Source: Thalassiosira profunda (taxonomy: Eukaryota > Bacillariophyta > Thalassiosirophyceae > Thalassiosirales > Thalassiosiraceae). Taken from it: a stretch of DNA of 41,358 nucleotides. The position numbers and the translations under genes are program-made. Shown here piece after piece: positions 26,031 through 36,827 of the stretch (the stretch's first letter is position 1; the number at the start of each line of letters is the position of its first letter). The stretch spans positions 1 to 41,358 of the forward strand of contig JALLAP010000005.1 in NCBI GenBank assembly GCA_036939355.1, given 5' to 3'. Under the pieces are notes generated by a model. That model ran no database searches. It was given only the letters and a program-made list of their open reading frames with translations, and had not been told where the DNA came from.

Positions 26031-28993
26031 GATTTGGCTCGTTGGAGAGGGGCGGCCCTAGCACCACCCCTGGAGGAAGCGGAGGAGCTGCGCATCAAGA
26101 TCATCGACGAGGCGGGACGTCCCCACCTCTACCAAATCGAACGGGCTGTCCCCATGTCGCGCGTATTTACCGAGCATGCCAAATTAAATAAGCTGCGGCT
26201 GGAGAATCTTCGGTTCACCCTCAATGGACTGAGTTTGCCGGTGGACTGTCCCTTCACGGGCGAGCAGCTGAAAATGGACGAGGAGAATGATACGATTCAC
26301 GTCAGATCGGTGACAATCGTCACGGCTAATAATCCAATCACCATTCGCTTCGTCGACGAGGTGGGCGAGAAGGTGGATGTGGATGCATGGACGGACGTGC
26401 ACATCTATCGCCTCTTCCACAAGTATTCAGATATGCAAGGGTTGGATTTGGTTTGGGCTCTGCTTCAGTTCACGTACAAGGGGGAACGGCTCCCCAGTCA
26501 CTGCGATGAGACGGTATCGCAGCTGGGGATGAAGGACGGGCATGTCATCTATGTGTCGTGTAGAATGCTCTGCCAGGAGGAGTTCAACGACGCCTTCTCT
26601 TCATTATTGATGAGTGCCGGCAAGGCGACCCCGCTCAAATTTATCAACCAGAGAGTGGCTGATGACCGTCTCGATGCGAAAGATTTTGGTACCGTGGTGG
26701 GATACTCGGGGCATGGGGACGATACGATTTGGACTGCAGAGTATCCCAACAACATCACGAAACAATATACCAGAGGAGAATTGATCAGATGCATGCAAAC
26801 CTACTACTGCGAGAAGAATGGATTCGAGCGTGATATCTTGGTGTACCTCGAGCAGCAGGCTGAAAGGCTGCATGCAGAAGTGGGTTTGCTGAGGCAAAGA
26901 GAAGATCGTGCAGATGCTTTGGTCCTACACGCGCTCAAGCTGGAACAGAAAATCGAGCAGCTGCAGCTTATGGTGAGGGAATCGCCCCTCTTTCACGGCA
27001 TACAACAAACTTTTGCAGAACAAGCGCTCGATCTGGTTGAGCTGAGAAGGGCAATGGTAACGGACAGAATGAAAGGCAGGGCACACAAGCCTGTACTGAA
27101 CGCTGGAGATACAGTTTATGCGAAGTGGCAGCCGGACTCCCAGTATTCGTGGCAACGCGGCATGATTGAAGAATCTTCCCGATGTTTTTACTCAGACGCC
27201 AGTGGGTACGGACTGCGGCGAGAGTACTGCGTAAAGTTTGACAACGGAGATGTGAAGAGTGGCGTTGCAGAGGATGACGTGACGCACGAAGCTGAGTATT
27301 ACACACAACGAGATCTCGGCCAAGCAACGTGGATCGGGGTTGAGCGTAGGGTCGACAGCGATTCGACTGACCGGTGGTCAAGCAAAACGGGATGGTTTGT
27401 TGCGAAGATTGATGGGGTTGACCAGCCATTTACATATTTGACGGATGCACTCAGAGCTCATGATGCTCACACTGTTGCGTGCAAAGGGTTCAGCACCGGA
27501 GAGGGAGAGCTGAATATGTCCTCTGATGGGTGGCGTCGTGTGTTGGAGGCACTGAAGGAGCAGAAAGTCACTGAGTCAGAGATAAGGTGGAGGCAGCGAA
27601 TGCGAGTGCGGCTGCTGCTTTCGAGGGAACGGGTGGTGCGCAGCTCTGACATGGACATGATAGGCAGCAGTCTGTTTCATTTGGCGAATCGAACTCCAAG
27701 AGATTACAAGGACGAGCAACTTCGATACCAGCTCCCGAGGACGTACAAGGACTGCGAGAGGTACTTTTTGGACGACAACGTTACCCTCATGAGGCAGAAC
27801 TTATATCGCTTTGCCTTGATTCGGCAATGCGTTGAAGAGGTGAGATGATTTATTTCCTTGGTCGTCGCCCCTTGCCTAGCTGTTCTCACAATAATGAAAT
27901 CACTTTGCCCTATCAGCGTATGGAGTTCGATCAGCTCTGCCGTTTCTTCATTGCCGCGGAAGGCGACATCGACAGGTTCTTGCAGAGCGTTCCTGTTTTC
28001 AGGGAGGGATATGATGTGGCGTTTGCGGGCAAGCGCCTAATGATGGGGTACCTCGAAGCATGTGCGCCACGACTCAGAGGTGATTTCTGGCTCGTCAACA
28101 TTGTCGATGCAGGCAACAGCACAAAGAGAAAATACGTTGCACAGAAAAACCGCCCGCTCAAGGATGTCCTCGCAAAATATGCACAGCAAAGGGGCACAGC
28201 TGTGACGTCGCTCAGGATTGAGCTGAAAGGCAGACCGGTCTTTTTGAGCACCATTGGCAAAAAGTCTCCGACGGATTTGGGTCTGAAGGATGGTGAGATA
28301 GTGAAGGTGACTGTATTGCAAACTGCTCCTCCGGAAACAGCACCAACGGAGGAGCTGCAACGCAAACCGCAACGCCAGAAATCGAAGGGCAAGGGAAAGA
28401 AGAAGGGTGCGGCGAAGAGCAAAAAGAAGCGGCCGCACAATATCGAACTGCCGGTAAACGACGAGGAAAGAACAAAGAAGCAGTGGTTGGACGCCATATC
28501 GCGGGTGTTTGTCGAGGCAGATCCGCAATTCAGGGAAATCAGACAGAGGCTAAATGCGCTCAGCCTGCAGCGAACGGGGCCGAAGCAAAGGAGAAGACAG
28601 CCAAAAGAGGAAGCTGCTGCTGAGCCTGTCGACAATCCTCCTTCTGACGGCATCGGAGGGAAGGCCGGGAAGTCACAGTTCATCGTCCAAGTCGGAGAGG
28701 TGGCGAATCTGTACAAAACGGCAAAGCCCTCCGCAGCTCGCAAACAATCATCCGGCCAGATTGCTCGCGAGCTGGATCTCCACGGCTGCACGGTAGACGA
28801 AGCCCTGGCAAAGCTGGACGAATGCCTCACTGAATGGGTGGACACTGCGATGAAGGGCGAGTATCCCTGGGTCATCCCCGTTCGCATCGTCTGCGGCGGA
28901 GGCAGCCAGACGTTGGCGGAGGCGGTCGAGGGGTGGATCCGGCAGAGCCCCAACGTGTCGAACGCGCCCAAGAATTTGTACTCCCAATACTGA
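25938..28993 (+). CDS. Three ubiquitin/SUMO-like domains + Tudor-like + Smr protein, two exons
   Basis: Exon 1 (25938-27839) and exon 2 (27917-28993) join by a 77-bp GTGAGA...ATCAG intron in phase 0 (CVEE-RMEF) to give about 992 aa. UBL 1 (about 51-122, LRIKIIDEAGRPHLYQIERA) and UBL 2 (about 133-207, ITIRFVDEVGEKVDV) have Rad60/SUMO-like strands ending DTIHV and GHVIYV. A Tudor-like strand set (GTVVGYSGHGDDTIWTAEYP), a coiled coil, and an Agenet/Tudor-like unit (GDTVYAKWQPDSQYSWQRG ... YCVKFDNGDVKSGVAEDDV) follow. UBL 3 lies at about 692-768. A basic stretch (KGKGKKKGAAKSKKKR) comes next, then a C-terminal Smr domain (about 917-992) with ELDLHG and IVCGGGSQTLAEAVEGWI. Smr domains bind or cut nucleic acids. 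No UBL ends in a diglycine, so they are non-conjugating. A nuclear or RNA-surveillance role is inferred. Confidence 0.8.
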
Positions 28994-29033
28994 TAACAGC
29001 TATTTTGGGAACAACCAATTCAGACAGTTGTTG

Positions 29034-30932
29034 TCATTTCACTCCGTTATTGCCTCCGGTACCTTCTCGTCGATCCAAATCAGCGTGCACCAGCCCCGAC
29101 CAATCCCTCGCATAGTAGCTGGTCTGGCTTTGCCTCCTCGAACTCTCCAACTTGAGCTCGGACCGCCACCGGTAGCTGTCCGACAAGTGCAGCGTCCGCA
29201 GTGCCCGCGGGGGCTCCCGGCTCGCCCTCCAGTTGTTCTCCACGTAATTTTCGTTGCTGGGCTTGACGTCGGGATCGCCCTTCCGCGGCATCCAGTCGCT
29301 TGGGAGCGTCTTGTCGGCCGGCGTCCCGGGCTCCGGGAGGGATTCGCAGTACGCCACGCCGTGGAGCCCCGCGCGCAGCACCCGCCGCACATTGTGGAAA
29401 CTCTTGCCGTACTTGTTGACGGAGTCGGTTCCGGCCGCCAGCGCGTCGATCTTGTCGGCGATCCGTCCGTTCGCTCGAGGCCCCGCGGTCTCATTGGAAT
29501 AGAAGGCCGAAACGGAGCCCATGTTGATTGAACAAGTGTCTCGCAGCGTGAGGTTCCGCAATCGCAGCTGGTCGGCCAGCACCTCCCCGATGCTCGTCGC
29601 GTTGCCGTAGTCGTGCTCGATTATTTCGTCGATGTCGAACACGCCCGTCGCGTCGTCCCCGGCCGCCCTGGCCGCCAGCAGGCACGTGTTCACGAAGCTG
29701 GACTTGTGCGCCTGCGGCGCGTACGAGAAGTTGTCTCCAAACTTCTCCGGTTCAATGGGCGCCGAAGCATATTCGGAAATGAGGATGCTGAGGCTCCCGT
29801 CCTCGACAAAGTCCCGGAGCGAGCGCCACGTTTCCGCGAACGCCTCCGACGTGGGCCATTGGTTCAGTCCGAGGTAGACGTGGGCAAAGCCCATCGTGAC
29901 GTAGTGCTGGACGACTTCCCGTTGTTGCGGCGAGTTGTAATCCACGCCGATGAGGCAGGCCGATACTGTAAGCTTGTCTGTGGAAGCGGGATATTCCGGC
30001 GGGCTTTTCCACGAGAGTGGTATCGGCGGAGAGCGTCGACTGATGCTGTTCAGCAATCCCTCGCTCAACCGTCCATCGCTCGAGATGTGGAACGGCCGCT
30101 CCTCCCCATTCAGATTCAGCCTCCCGTACGGCCCTCCGTTGTCCCCCGTCGACGCGAGGGGAGCCAGCACCACATCCACCCGTATCGGACGCCCTCCGTC
30201 AAACGCAGCCAAATCCAAACTGCCCGACAGGTCGCACGCGTGCGTCTGGCTCTCGTAGTAGGAATTCAGCGCCGTCGCCCGCTGGTGCTTCAGGTCTTTG
30301 CAGTGCACCAATATTGTCCCGTTTCCTCCTCCCGTCAGCAGCAGCCCCAGCCCGTGCGTTTTGTTTCCAAGGGTATAGCTCTGCGCCATCACCATTTCCT
30401 CGCCGCTTCGAACGTCGATCATGGTCACGTTCTGCAGTCCCCCCCGTCTGTGTCGGGGGATGTTTGTGGCCGGCAGCCCGAGCATCGACAAAAAGAGGCG
30501 GGGCTGGAACGGATCGGCAACCACGTCTACAATGTAGCACGGGGCGCCCAAACAGCGTCGGGGACCGGCGAGGGCACGGCGGAGGTAGGCCTCCGGTTTC
30601 CACTCGCCTCGAGAGGGTCGACTGGATCCCGGCGACGACGAGGGCACCTCGTCGTTTTTTCCGATGCGATCTTGCGCCTCGTCGCTCGATCCGCCCTCCT
30701 CCCAGAAACCATCAAACGAAGCACCCTCCCGGCCAATCGCCTCTGTTGCATGCGCAACCCCTGCGCCTCCGAGCACCCGGGCGCGGTTGGCGTCGTCCAC
30801 CCACAGCTGCACCGACCTCGGTCGGGACGCGAGAGTTAGATACGTCGCAATTATCAAAAGTAGAGCCCATTTGGCGTAGCGCAGTACAGAGAGGTACCGC
30901 GCCGCCGCGTCGGGGCGGCGGGAACGCATCAT
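29034..30932 (-). CDS. GT92-like glycosyltransferase, type II membrane protein
   Basis: The 632-aa protein has a short basic cytosolic tail, one N-terminal membrane anchor (about 17-36, YAKWALLLIIATYLTLAS) and a large lumenal part with N-glycosylation sites (NVT, NGT, NAT, NLT). From about residue 320 it follows the GT92/DUF23 pattern: LTVSACLIGVDYNSPQQREV, a GFAHVYLGLNQW strand, then QAHKSSFVNTCLL and the metal-binding DxD in GVFDIDEII (about 431). GT92 enzymes transfer galactose to glycans in the Golgi; the sugar here is unknown. I start at the ATG at 30932 (A at -3). The upstream ATG at 31022 has weaker context. It is divergent from the GT90-like gene at 31313, sharing about 380 bp. Its 3' end is only 40 bp from the Smr gene. 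Confidence 0.75.
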   Translation of the reverse strand: MMRSRRPDAAARYLSVLRYAKWALLLIIATYLTLASRPRSVQLWVDDANRARVLGGAGVAHATEAIGREGASFDGFWEEGGSSDEAQDRIGKNDEVPSSSPGSSRPSRGEWKPEAYLRRALAGPRRCLGAPCYIVDVVADPFQPRLFLSMLGLPATNIPRHRRGGLQNVTMIDVRSGEEMVMAQSYTLGNKTHGLGLLLTGGGNGTILVHCKDLKHQRATALNSYYESQTHACDLSGSLDLAAFDGGRPIRVDVVLAPLASTGDNGGPYGRLNLNGEERPFHISSDGRLSEGLLNSISRRSPPIPLSWKSPPEYPASTDKLTVSACLIGVDYNSPQQREVVQHYVTMGFAHVYLGLNQWPTSEAFAETWRSLRDFVEDGSLSILISEYASAPIEPEKFGDNFSYAPQAHKSSFVNTCLLAARAAGDDATGVFDIDEIIEHDYGNATSIGEVLADQLRLRNLTLRDTCSINMGSVSAFYSNETAGPRANGRIADKIDALAAGTDSVNKYGKSFHNVRRVLRAGLHGVAYCESLPEPGTPADKTLPSDWMPRKGDPDVKPSNENYVENNWRASREPPRALRTLHLSDSYRWRSELKLESSRRQSQTSYYARDWSGLVHADLDRREGTGGNNGVK

Positions 30933-31312
30933 CGTGGTGCAGGTGAGAGCTCCTCGCCTGCTGGCGCGGCAGCGCGGTGGACGAGCCGCCTCCTGCGCCG
31001 TGATTGCAGCGTGTGACCTCATTCAATTGTGATTTTTTACCTCTTTGTACGGTAGAAACTGGCGTGATTTTCAGCGTGTGATCGCCAGTGACTCATTTTG
31101 TTGGTGCATGCACCGAGGCGAGGTGCACCGACGGAACAGGCGGCGGCGCCAGTCCCCGAGGTGGGGCCCACGTGGGGAGTCCCCACCTTTGGCACGATAT
31201 CCCCCCACTAAATACACAAGCCTATCCCCCGCCCTCCTCGAGCTCGCGCTAGTCCGAGCCCGCCCCGCAAACTAACGGCGGTTGCACCGAGTTAGATGCA
31301 CCGACCAACAAG
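30933..31312. promoter_or_regulatory. Bidirectional promoter region between two glycosyltransferases
   Basis: The 380 bases between the divergent GT92-like and GT90-like starts contain two adjoining near-perfect palindromes. They are GTGGG-g-CCCAC at 31161-31171 and GTGGGG-agt-CCCCAC at 31172-31186. The symmetry and placement suggest sites for a dimeric factor serving both genes. The 5' leader of the GT92 gene uses part of this stretch. Confidence 0.45.
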
Positions 31313-32806
31313 ATGGCGGCGATGGCGTCCCCCGCGCTACCCACTGCCACCACCAGCGTTCGCCTCGACGGCTCCACCTCCAACTTGCGCGCTGTCCTGT
31401 ACCCGAAGACGAGCGGTCCGCGGCGGCAGTGGCCGCGACGCGCCGGTCTGCTGCTCGCGGTAATCGCCCTCTCGGCGTGCGCGTCGGTGCGCGGTCCGGC
31501 AACAAAGGATTGGAGGGCATATTTTCAATCTACTTCTGTGGAGACGGTGCACGCGAAGAAGGACGCCTCCCATTCTGAGTTGGAGGAGGAAAAGGCATTT
31601 CTACGTGCACCTTCTGAGAGCACTGGGGCAACGCCAACGACACCCAAACGCCGGCGTGGAAGGGACAGCGGGGGCAAACAGCGACGACCGGCATCGGAGC
31701 GCTTCGTCCCATCGCGCAACGGAACGGCGTGGTCTCTGCCCGACACGGCCTTCACTCCGCACATCCTCCGCTTGGTGGAGTTTGCGCAAAGAATCAAAGA
31801 GCATTGCGTCAAGCCCCGAGGGAAGTTTGCACTGATGAACGTCGACGTCCAATCTCCCGCGTCCGTGACCGTCTCCCTCGCGCAGCCGGGAGACGGCTAC
31901 ATCCATCGATGGTACAAGGTCGTGTTGCAAAACAAACTGTTGCGGAACGGGCGCGTCCTCCCCACCGGAAATGTAACGTTGGCCGTCAGCGGCGACGATC
32001 GGAACGAACGCAGCGACGTTTGCTTCTTTGCCAATTCGGCGCCCGGGGGCGAACACACCGTGTTCAACTTCCAGGACGTCGTGCGGTGGGCCAAGGCGGA
32101 GAAGCTCCCCCCGCCGCGGCCGTGGGACGAGCGGGGCGCCGTCCCCGTCTTTCGCGGGCGGCTGTGGGGCGTGACCGGGCGCATGCTGGACGACGTGCGA
32201 CGGGAAATGGAGGGCCGGCCGAACCTGACGCAACACGAAGCCGACGCGATCTTCGAGCGAGACGTGCTCAATGACGGCGACGTCCACCGGAGGGGGGCGC
32301 TGGTGTATTTTTCGAAGCGGCACCCGGAGTTGGTGGACGCTCGCATCCACGGCTACGGTCCGAGGGCGGCGGAGATGTACCTGCAAAATGCCACGAACGG
32401 GCTGCACCGGATCCTGCCCCTGGACCAAATACCCACCGACGACTATTACACCCGGCATCGAACGCACGTGGTGATGGGCGGCGCGGGCGCGGCCTTCCGA
32501 TTGTCCAGCCTCCTGGGCCAGGAGGTGGCGACGATTGTGCAAGAGTATCCGTACAAGGAATGGTTCGCGCATTTGATGGAGCCTTTTGTGCATTTCATTC
32601 CGCTCGACCAGGGCTTGGCGAACTTGAGCGAGACGCTGCACTGGGTGAAGGACAACCCAAATGAAGTGCGGCAGATCGCTGTCAATGGTAAAGTTTTCTA
32701 CGACCGATATCTCTCGTTCGATCGGATGGGAAGCTTCTACCACGAACTAATCTTTCGGCTGATGCTTTGCTGCGGTAGCTTGTCTCCCGGGGCCATAATA
32801 ACATAG
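31313..32806 (+). CDS. GT90/CAP10-like O-glycosyltransferase, type II membrane protein
   Basis: The 497-aa intronless protein has a 40-residue N-terminal tail, a short membrane anchor at about 44-58 (GLLLAVIALSACASV) and a basic stem (KRRRGRDSGGKQRR). The catalytic part follows Glyco_transf_90. It has PVFRGRLWG (about 276), FSKRHPELVDARIHGY, then the nucleotide-sugar region MGGAGAAFRLSSLLGQ (about 387-402), YKEWFAHLMEPFVHFIPLD and the ending pattern VRQIAVNGKVFYDRYL. The family includes CAP10 and POGLUT-type xylosyl/glucosyltransferases of the secretory pathway. The start has A at -3. It is paired divergently with a GT92-like gene, which suggests joint control in building the same glycan class. 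Confidence 0.75.
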   Translation: MAAMASPALPTATTSVRLDGSTSNLRAVLYPKTSGPRRQWPRRAGLLLAVIALSACASVRGPATKDWRAYFQSTSVETVHAKKDASHSELEEEKAFLRAPSESTGATPTTPKRRRGRDSGGKQRRPASERFVPSRNGTAWSLPDTAFTPHILRLVEFAQRIKEHCVKPRGKFALMNVDVQSPASVTVSLAQPGDGYIHRWYKVVLQNKLLRNGRVLPTGNVTLAVSGDDRNERSDVCFFANSAPGGEHTVFNFQDVVRWAKAEKLPPPRPWDERGAVPVFRGRLWGVTGRMLDDVRREMEGRPNLTQHEADAIFERDVLNDGDVHRRGALVYFSKRHPELVDARIHGYGPRAAEMYLQNATNGLHRILPLDQIPTDDYYTRHRTHVVMGGAGAAFRLSSLLGQEVATIVQEYPYKEWFAHLMEPFVHFIPLDQGLANLSETLHWVKDNPNEVRQIAVNGKVFYDRYLSFDRMGSFYHELIFRLMLCCGSLSPGAIIT

Positions 32807-32870
32807 CTTGCTGCTTGATCAAGATCAATACACCAATAAACCATTTAGTAACTGTACAACGTGAGTCCCA

Positions 32871-35800
32871 TCACTCCCCACCAATTGCTCTCCTCTTCTC
32901 GACGAGGCTGCGGACCTTTGCCGAGGCGCCCCAATCAGAATAATTCTTCTCAGCGCAATCCAAATGATATTTGCTCCAGTAACTGTCGCCTTTTGCCGTG
33001 TAGTATGCACCGGCCAACTCATGACACAGTGCCCTGTCCTGCACAAACCCATTCTTTGCGGCAACCGAAATTGACGACTTGTATTGCTCTTCTGCCTGCG
33101 CTTTCTTTCCACTCAGGGCAGCGAGCTCTGCTGTCAAAAGATGGAGCAGGTGCACCGTGTTCACATTGCCCTTCTTCGTGTAGGAAGCGATGATCGCAAT
33201 CGCTTTTTTGGCTCGCTTTGTCCACTTCCTCCTCTCGAGCCATCCACTTGCTTTTTGAGCGGCTTTGAGATAAACCAATGCTTCGCTGAACGTGAACCGG
33301 ACGCATTGGATGAACCCGAACGTTGCGACGCGTATGTCGCCGCAGTCGAGAAGAACCCGCAACGCTGCATCCCAATCTCCGTTAATCACCAGAGTATCCA
33401 GCTGTGCGGTAACTGCCATTCCATGAATGCCAGCGGCTTTCATGTCCAAACACCTTTGCAAGATGGTACCAATGTTGTTGAGCTCTGCATCATTGCTGCT
33501 AACGCCACGAAGACTCCTCACCGTCACAAGGTGGGAGGAAGAGAGCAATTTCGCCGGTTCTTGGTTCATTTGTTGCAGGACACTGACGTATGTTTCGAGC
33601 TCCTGTTCGAGACCATCGAGAGCGCGCGCAGAATAGAACAGGTGATTGCATCGAGCGACAAGATTGAGACCGGCATTTTCTTTGTCCCCCATTTCTAGCG
33701 ATAACTGGTACCCATTGAGAAGCGGCGTGAGCGTATCCTGCAACGGCGCGGTCCAATGGTACACGCTGCTCTGCGCAAAAAAGCTGTTTCTCGGTTGCAT
33801 TCGCTTCATGTCGGGTCGCTCAGCAAGGATCAATTCGCAAGCCCTTATCATGTCTCGCCCAATCTGAAACTTCCCAAATGCACCACACAAGATAAGACCG
33901 AATGATCCTAAACCATCGATCGAGCTGGGGAGAAAGGGCACATCAGTTGAATCAAGATAAGAATACAGATAGGATCGCACATTCAATAGGAATGCATTTC
34001 AATACACACAGGGTAACAATTCTACGCACCTTGCACTAAGACCATACTTAATGGTCGTCCTCACCAACAGAAAACTGATCAACGGGTACATACTTTGCTG
34101 TGCCTGATAGACTGGATAGAGCAACAGTTCCAATATTCGCTGCCCCATGCCAACTCTTTCGTCTTCAATTGGGGGTAGACTTGCAATATCCTCCGCCGTG
34201 CGTGCTCCCAATGCTCGATTTGTCTTCATATATTCGATAAGGACTGTGGCAGTAGACACGGGCTTGTTCTTGAAGACTTTCAGCCCGAGTTGCCGGCGAA
34301 AGTCGAATGCCGTATCGATGGACTCAATGGCTTTTCCCGCGGCCCACAACGCCAAAATTTTTGTCTCTACCGCCTTGAACTTCAGTCTGATCGGGATGTC
34401 TTTGCTCAACACTTCGTCGGTGAGACTGGTCATCTGGTCGAGGTCGCCAAGAACGAAGCATGCGTTTGCTTCCTCGCTGCACAGTGCCACTATAGTGTCT
34501 CGGTCCTCCTCCCATGCATTGTCGCCAAGCAGCTCCCGCCCCGCCCGGAAGTAAACGACAGCTGCATCAAACGACGTCTTCGAACAGGCTCTGCACAGTT
34601 CATTCAATATGAGAAGACCAAAAGGTTGCAGCTTTGTCGAGAATCTTGCGAGCAACTTCGACATCACTTACCGCAATCCCGCTTTGAGATTGAGCCCGGC
34701 CAAGGCTTTCCGTTCTTCGACCGAGGTGGGCACAGAATAATTCCTCAAGCTAACGACCTCAAAAAGCATGCCGTCCAGCGTTTGAGGATCCAGCTTCTTT
34801 GTCAAGACGTCGCCAACGTGGCTGCGGAAGGAATCCCGCGACTCGGACGGAATCAAGTCGAATGCGGCGCTCTGCACTTTGTCGTGGGAGAATCGGCACG
34901 TACCGTCCTCGTCGATTTCCCAGAGACCTTCCTCTTCAAACTCCTTTGATGCACCAGAGACTGTAGAGACGGAATCGGTCTCGTCGTAACTGGAAGTGGC
35001 CGCAAACGAGCCATGAACAGTGGCCACGATCGCAGCGGGAAACGATGCACCAAGGCTGCAAGGAGCATCACAAGGTGCGAGGGGATCAAATGAACACGCG
35101 ACTGCAGGTGACGAATGATAACGGCAGCACTTACCACGACGCAATCTTGATAATGGACTGCGATGTCGCCTCCAATCGCTTGAGTTTGTTGAGAAGGACG
35201 GTCGCAACATTTGCTGTCACGAGCTTGGACTTTACAGCCTCGTCGTCCCAAATCCACTTGCCAGCCCCCCAATTGAACTGCAGCAATTGCTCATCGTGCA
35301 ACGACCGAAGGAACATCAGCACGAAGAATGCATTTCCTTCCGTCTTCTTGTGAACCGTTGACGAGAGGGCATCGACCTTGTCCTCGTCGCCTTCCATGCC
35401 TAATGCCTCCGCCACGAGCGACTTCACATTATCGGCGCTCAGGTTTCCAATACGTATGGTGGTGAGCTCGATGCCCATTTGTTCTTTCTCCCGAATGCGC
35501 AGCGCCAGTGGATGAGTCTCTGGCACTTCGTCTTCGCGATATGCCCCCACGAGGAGAAGGGAAGGGATCCCATCGTCCAAGGAGATGCTATTTACGAGGT
35601 CCAATGTTGCAGTATCCGCCCACTGTATGGATTGCACAAGATGTGAGTGATGAATGAAGAGTAGATCCAAGGTGTCAAATCGAGGTATCATACCTGTAAA
35701 TCATCGATGAAGAGCACCACCCCCTTAATATTCGCGCAGATGATCTTCAGCAGCCGGACAATTGCATACTGTTGCCGCGAGATCATCTCCTTTCCTGTTT

Positions 35801-36440
35801 GCCCGCTCGACGGAGAAGAACTCTCGCTTATCACGTTCCTGTCCATGCCCAACAACTCCCCGCAGCCAGGCATGATCTGGGAGAGCAACACCAAATCGTC
35901 CTCCCCGAATTCCTCCCGAATCCCTTCCTGGATCGCCTGGGCATTCTCATGCACTGCGACGAAATTTGCCAGGGAGGTCATGGCCTCGGAAAATGCAGAC
36001 AGAGGCATAGCTGAACTCTTGTTCATGTCGAATTTGCCCCCTGCGAACACCATCCCCATCTTCTCCGCAGGAGCTTTCACCCCGGCGGCGACAAGTGCTG
36101 ATTTGCCAACGCCGGACAGGCCTTTGATGAAAATGATTTCCGGCAGGGCCGCCCCCTTGGATCCCCCGCCCTCCCCATCAGCCCCACTTCCCTCCTTGTT
36201 AGTATTTTTCTTCGCACCGAGCTGGCGCAGCTTCGACCGCAGCAACGCCATATCATCCTCGCGCCCGTGCAAACGCAAGTGCGCCAGTCGAAGTTGGGCG
36301 AGGCTCCCCGCCGATTGATTGCTCTTGCGCGCGATCGCGGACGCCCGAACGACCCTGTCCGACAGCTCGCGTGCATTGAACGAGTGATGTCGGAACGCGT
36401 CCTCGTCCTGGGGGAGGGCGGCCACCTTTGCTTGTGTCAT
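32871..36440 (-). CDS. AAA_16 signalling ATPase with helical-repeat tail (PknK/MalT-like), five exons
   Basis: Exons on the minus strand: 36440-35694, 35622-35135, 35055-34672, 34590-34030 and 33924-32871. Introns are 71, 79, 81 and 105 bp with GTATGA, GTAAGT, GTAAGT and GTGCGT donors and CAG acceptors. They give 1077 aa. Each junction restores family patterns (IDDLQ-WAD, IASC-LGASF, KAGLR-ACS, GLSAS-SIDG). Landmarks are HGREDDM (58-64), Walker A GLSGVGKS (107-114), FAGGKFD (132-138) and Walker B VVLFIDDLQWAD (about 241-252). The AAA_16 lid follows, with an all-helical TPR-like region from about 540 to the end. In bacteria this ATPase sits between a Ser/Thr kinase and a histidine kinase or LuxR output domain; here neither is present. 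It may act as a stand-alone STAND-type switch with partners in trans. Confidence 0.8.
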
Positions 36441-36827
36441 CCTTGATACGGTTATTTGCAAACTTTGCAGCTCAATCACACGCAAGTATTGTATTGCACC
36501 CCCGGGCTCGAGCGCAGGCCAACGCGCGCTGCTTCAGCTCTCGAAGTTCTGGCGGACCTGGAGGATAGGCAGTGGGCAGCATACAGTGATGATGTGTGGA
36601 CCCAACCTATGGTAACCACCCTTAGCCTGCCCCATGCCCTGACCCCCACCGCCCCGGTCAGTGTTGCGTGCGGAGGAGAGGAATGTGGGCATGGAGCTCT
36701 GGCCTGGGCGGGAGGCGGGAGCTTCGGTGAGCTTCAGGCAGAGAGCAGAGAAAATCCTTGGAAGTTGGAAGTTGTTGTAGGGTTAGCTATTTTACGTTGT
36801 ATGAGTAGCATAGATACATGCCAATAT
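36441..36827. other. Intergenic region without supported gene
   Basis: Between the AAA ATPase start and the FkbM 3' end there is one plus-strand open frame (about 129 codons from 36456), but its first codon is not within a convincing context and its composition is not protein-like. I see no repeat or RNA gene. Confidence 0.4.

Noticed and set aside
31601..32743. A 380-codon frame antisense to the GT90-like gene
   Set aside because: Same cause: stop codons are absent on the other strand because of codon bias. No family pattern is visible in it.
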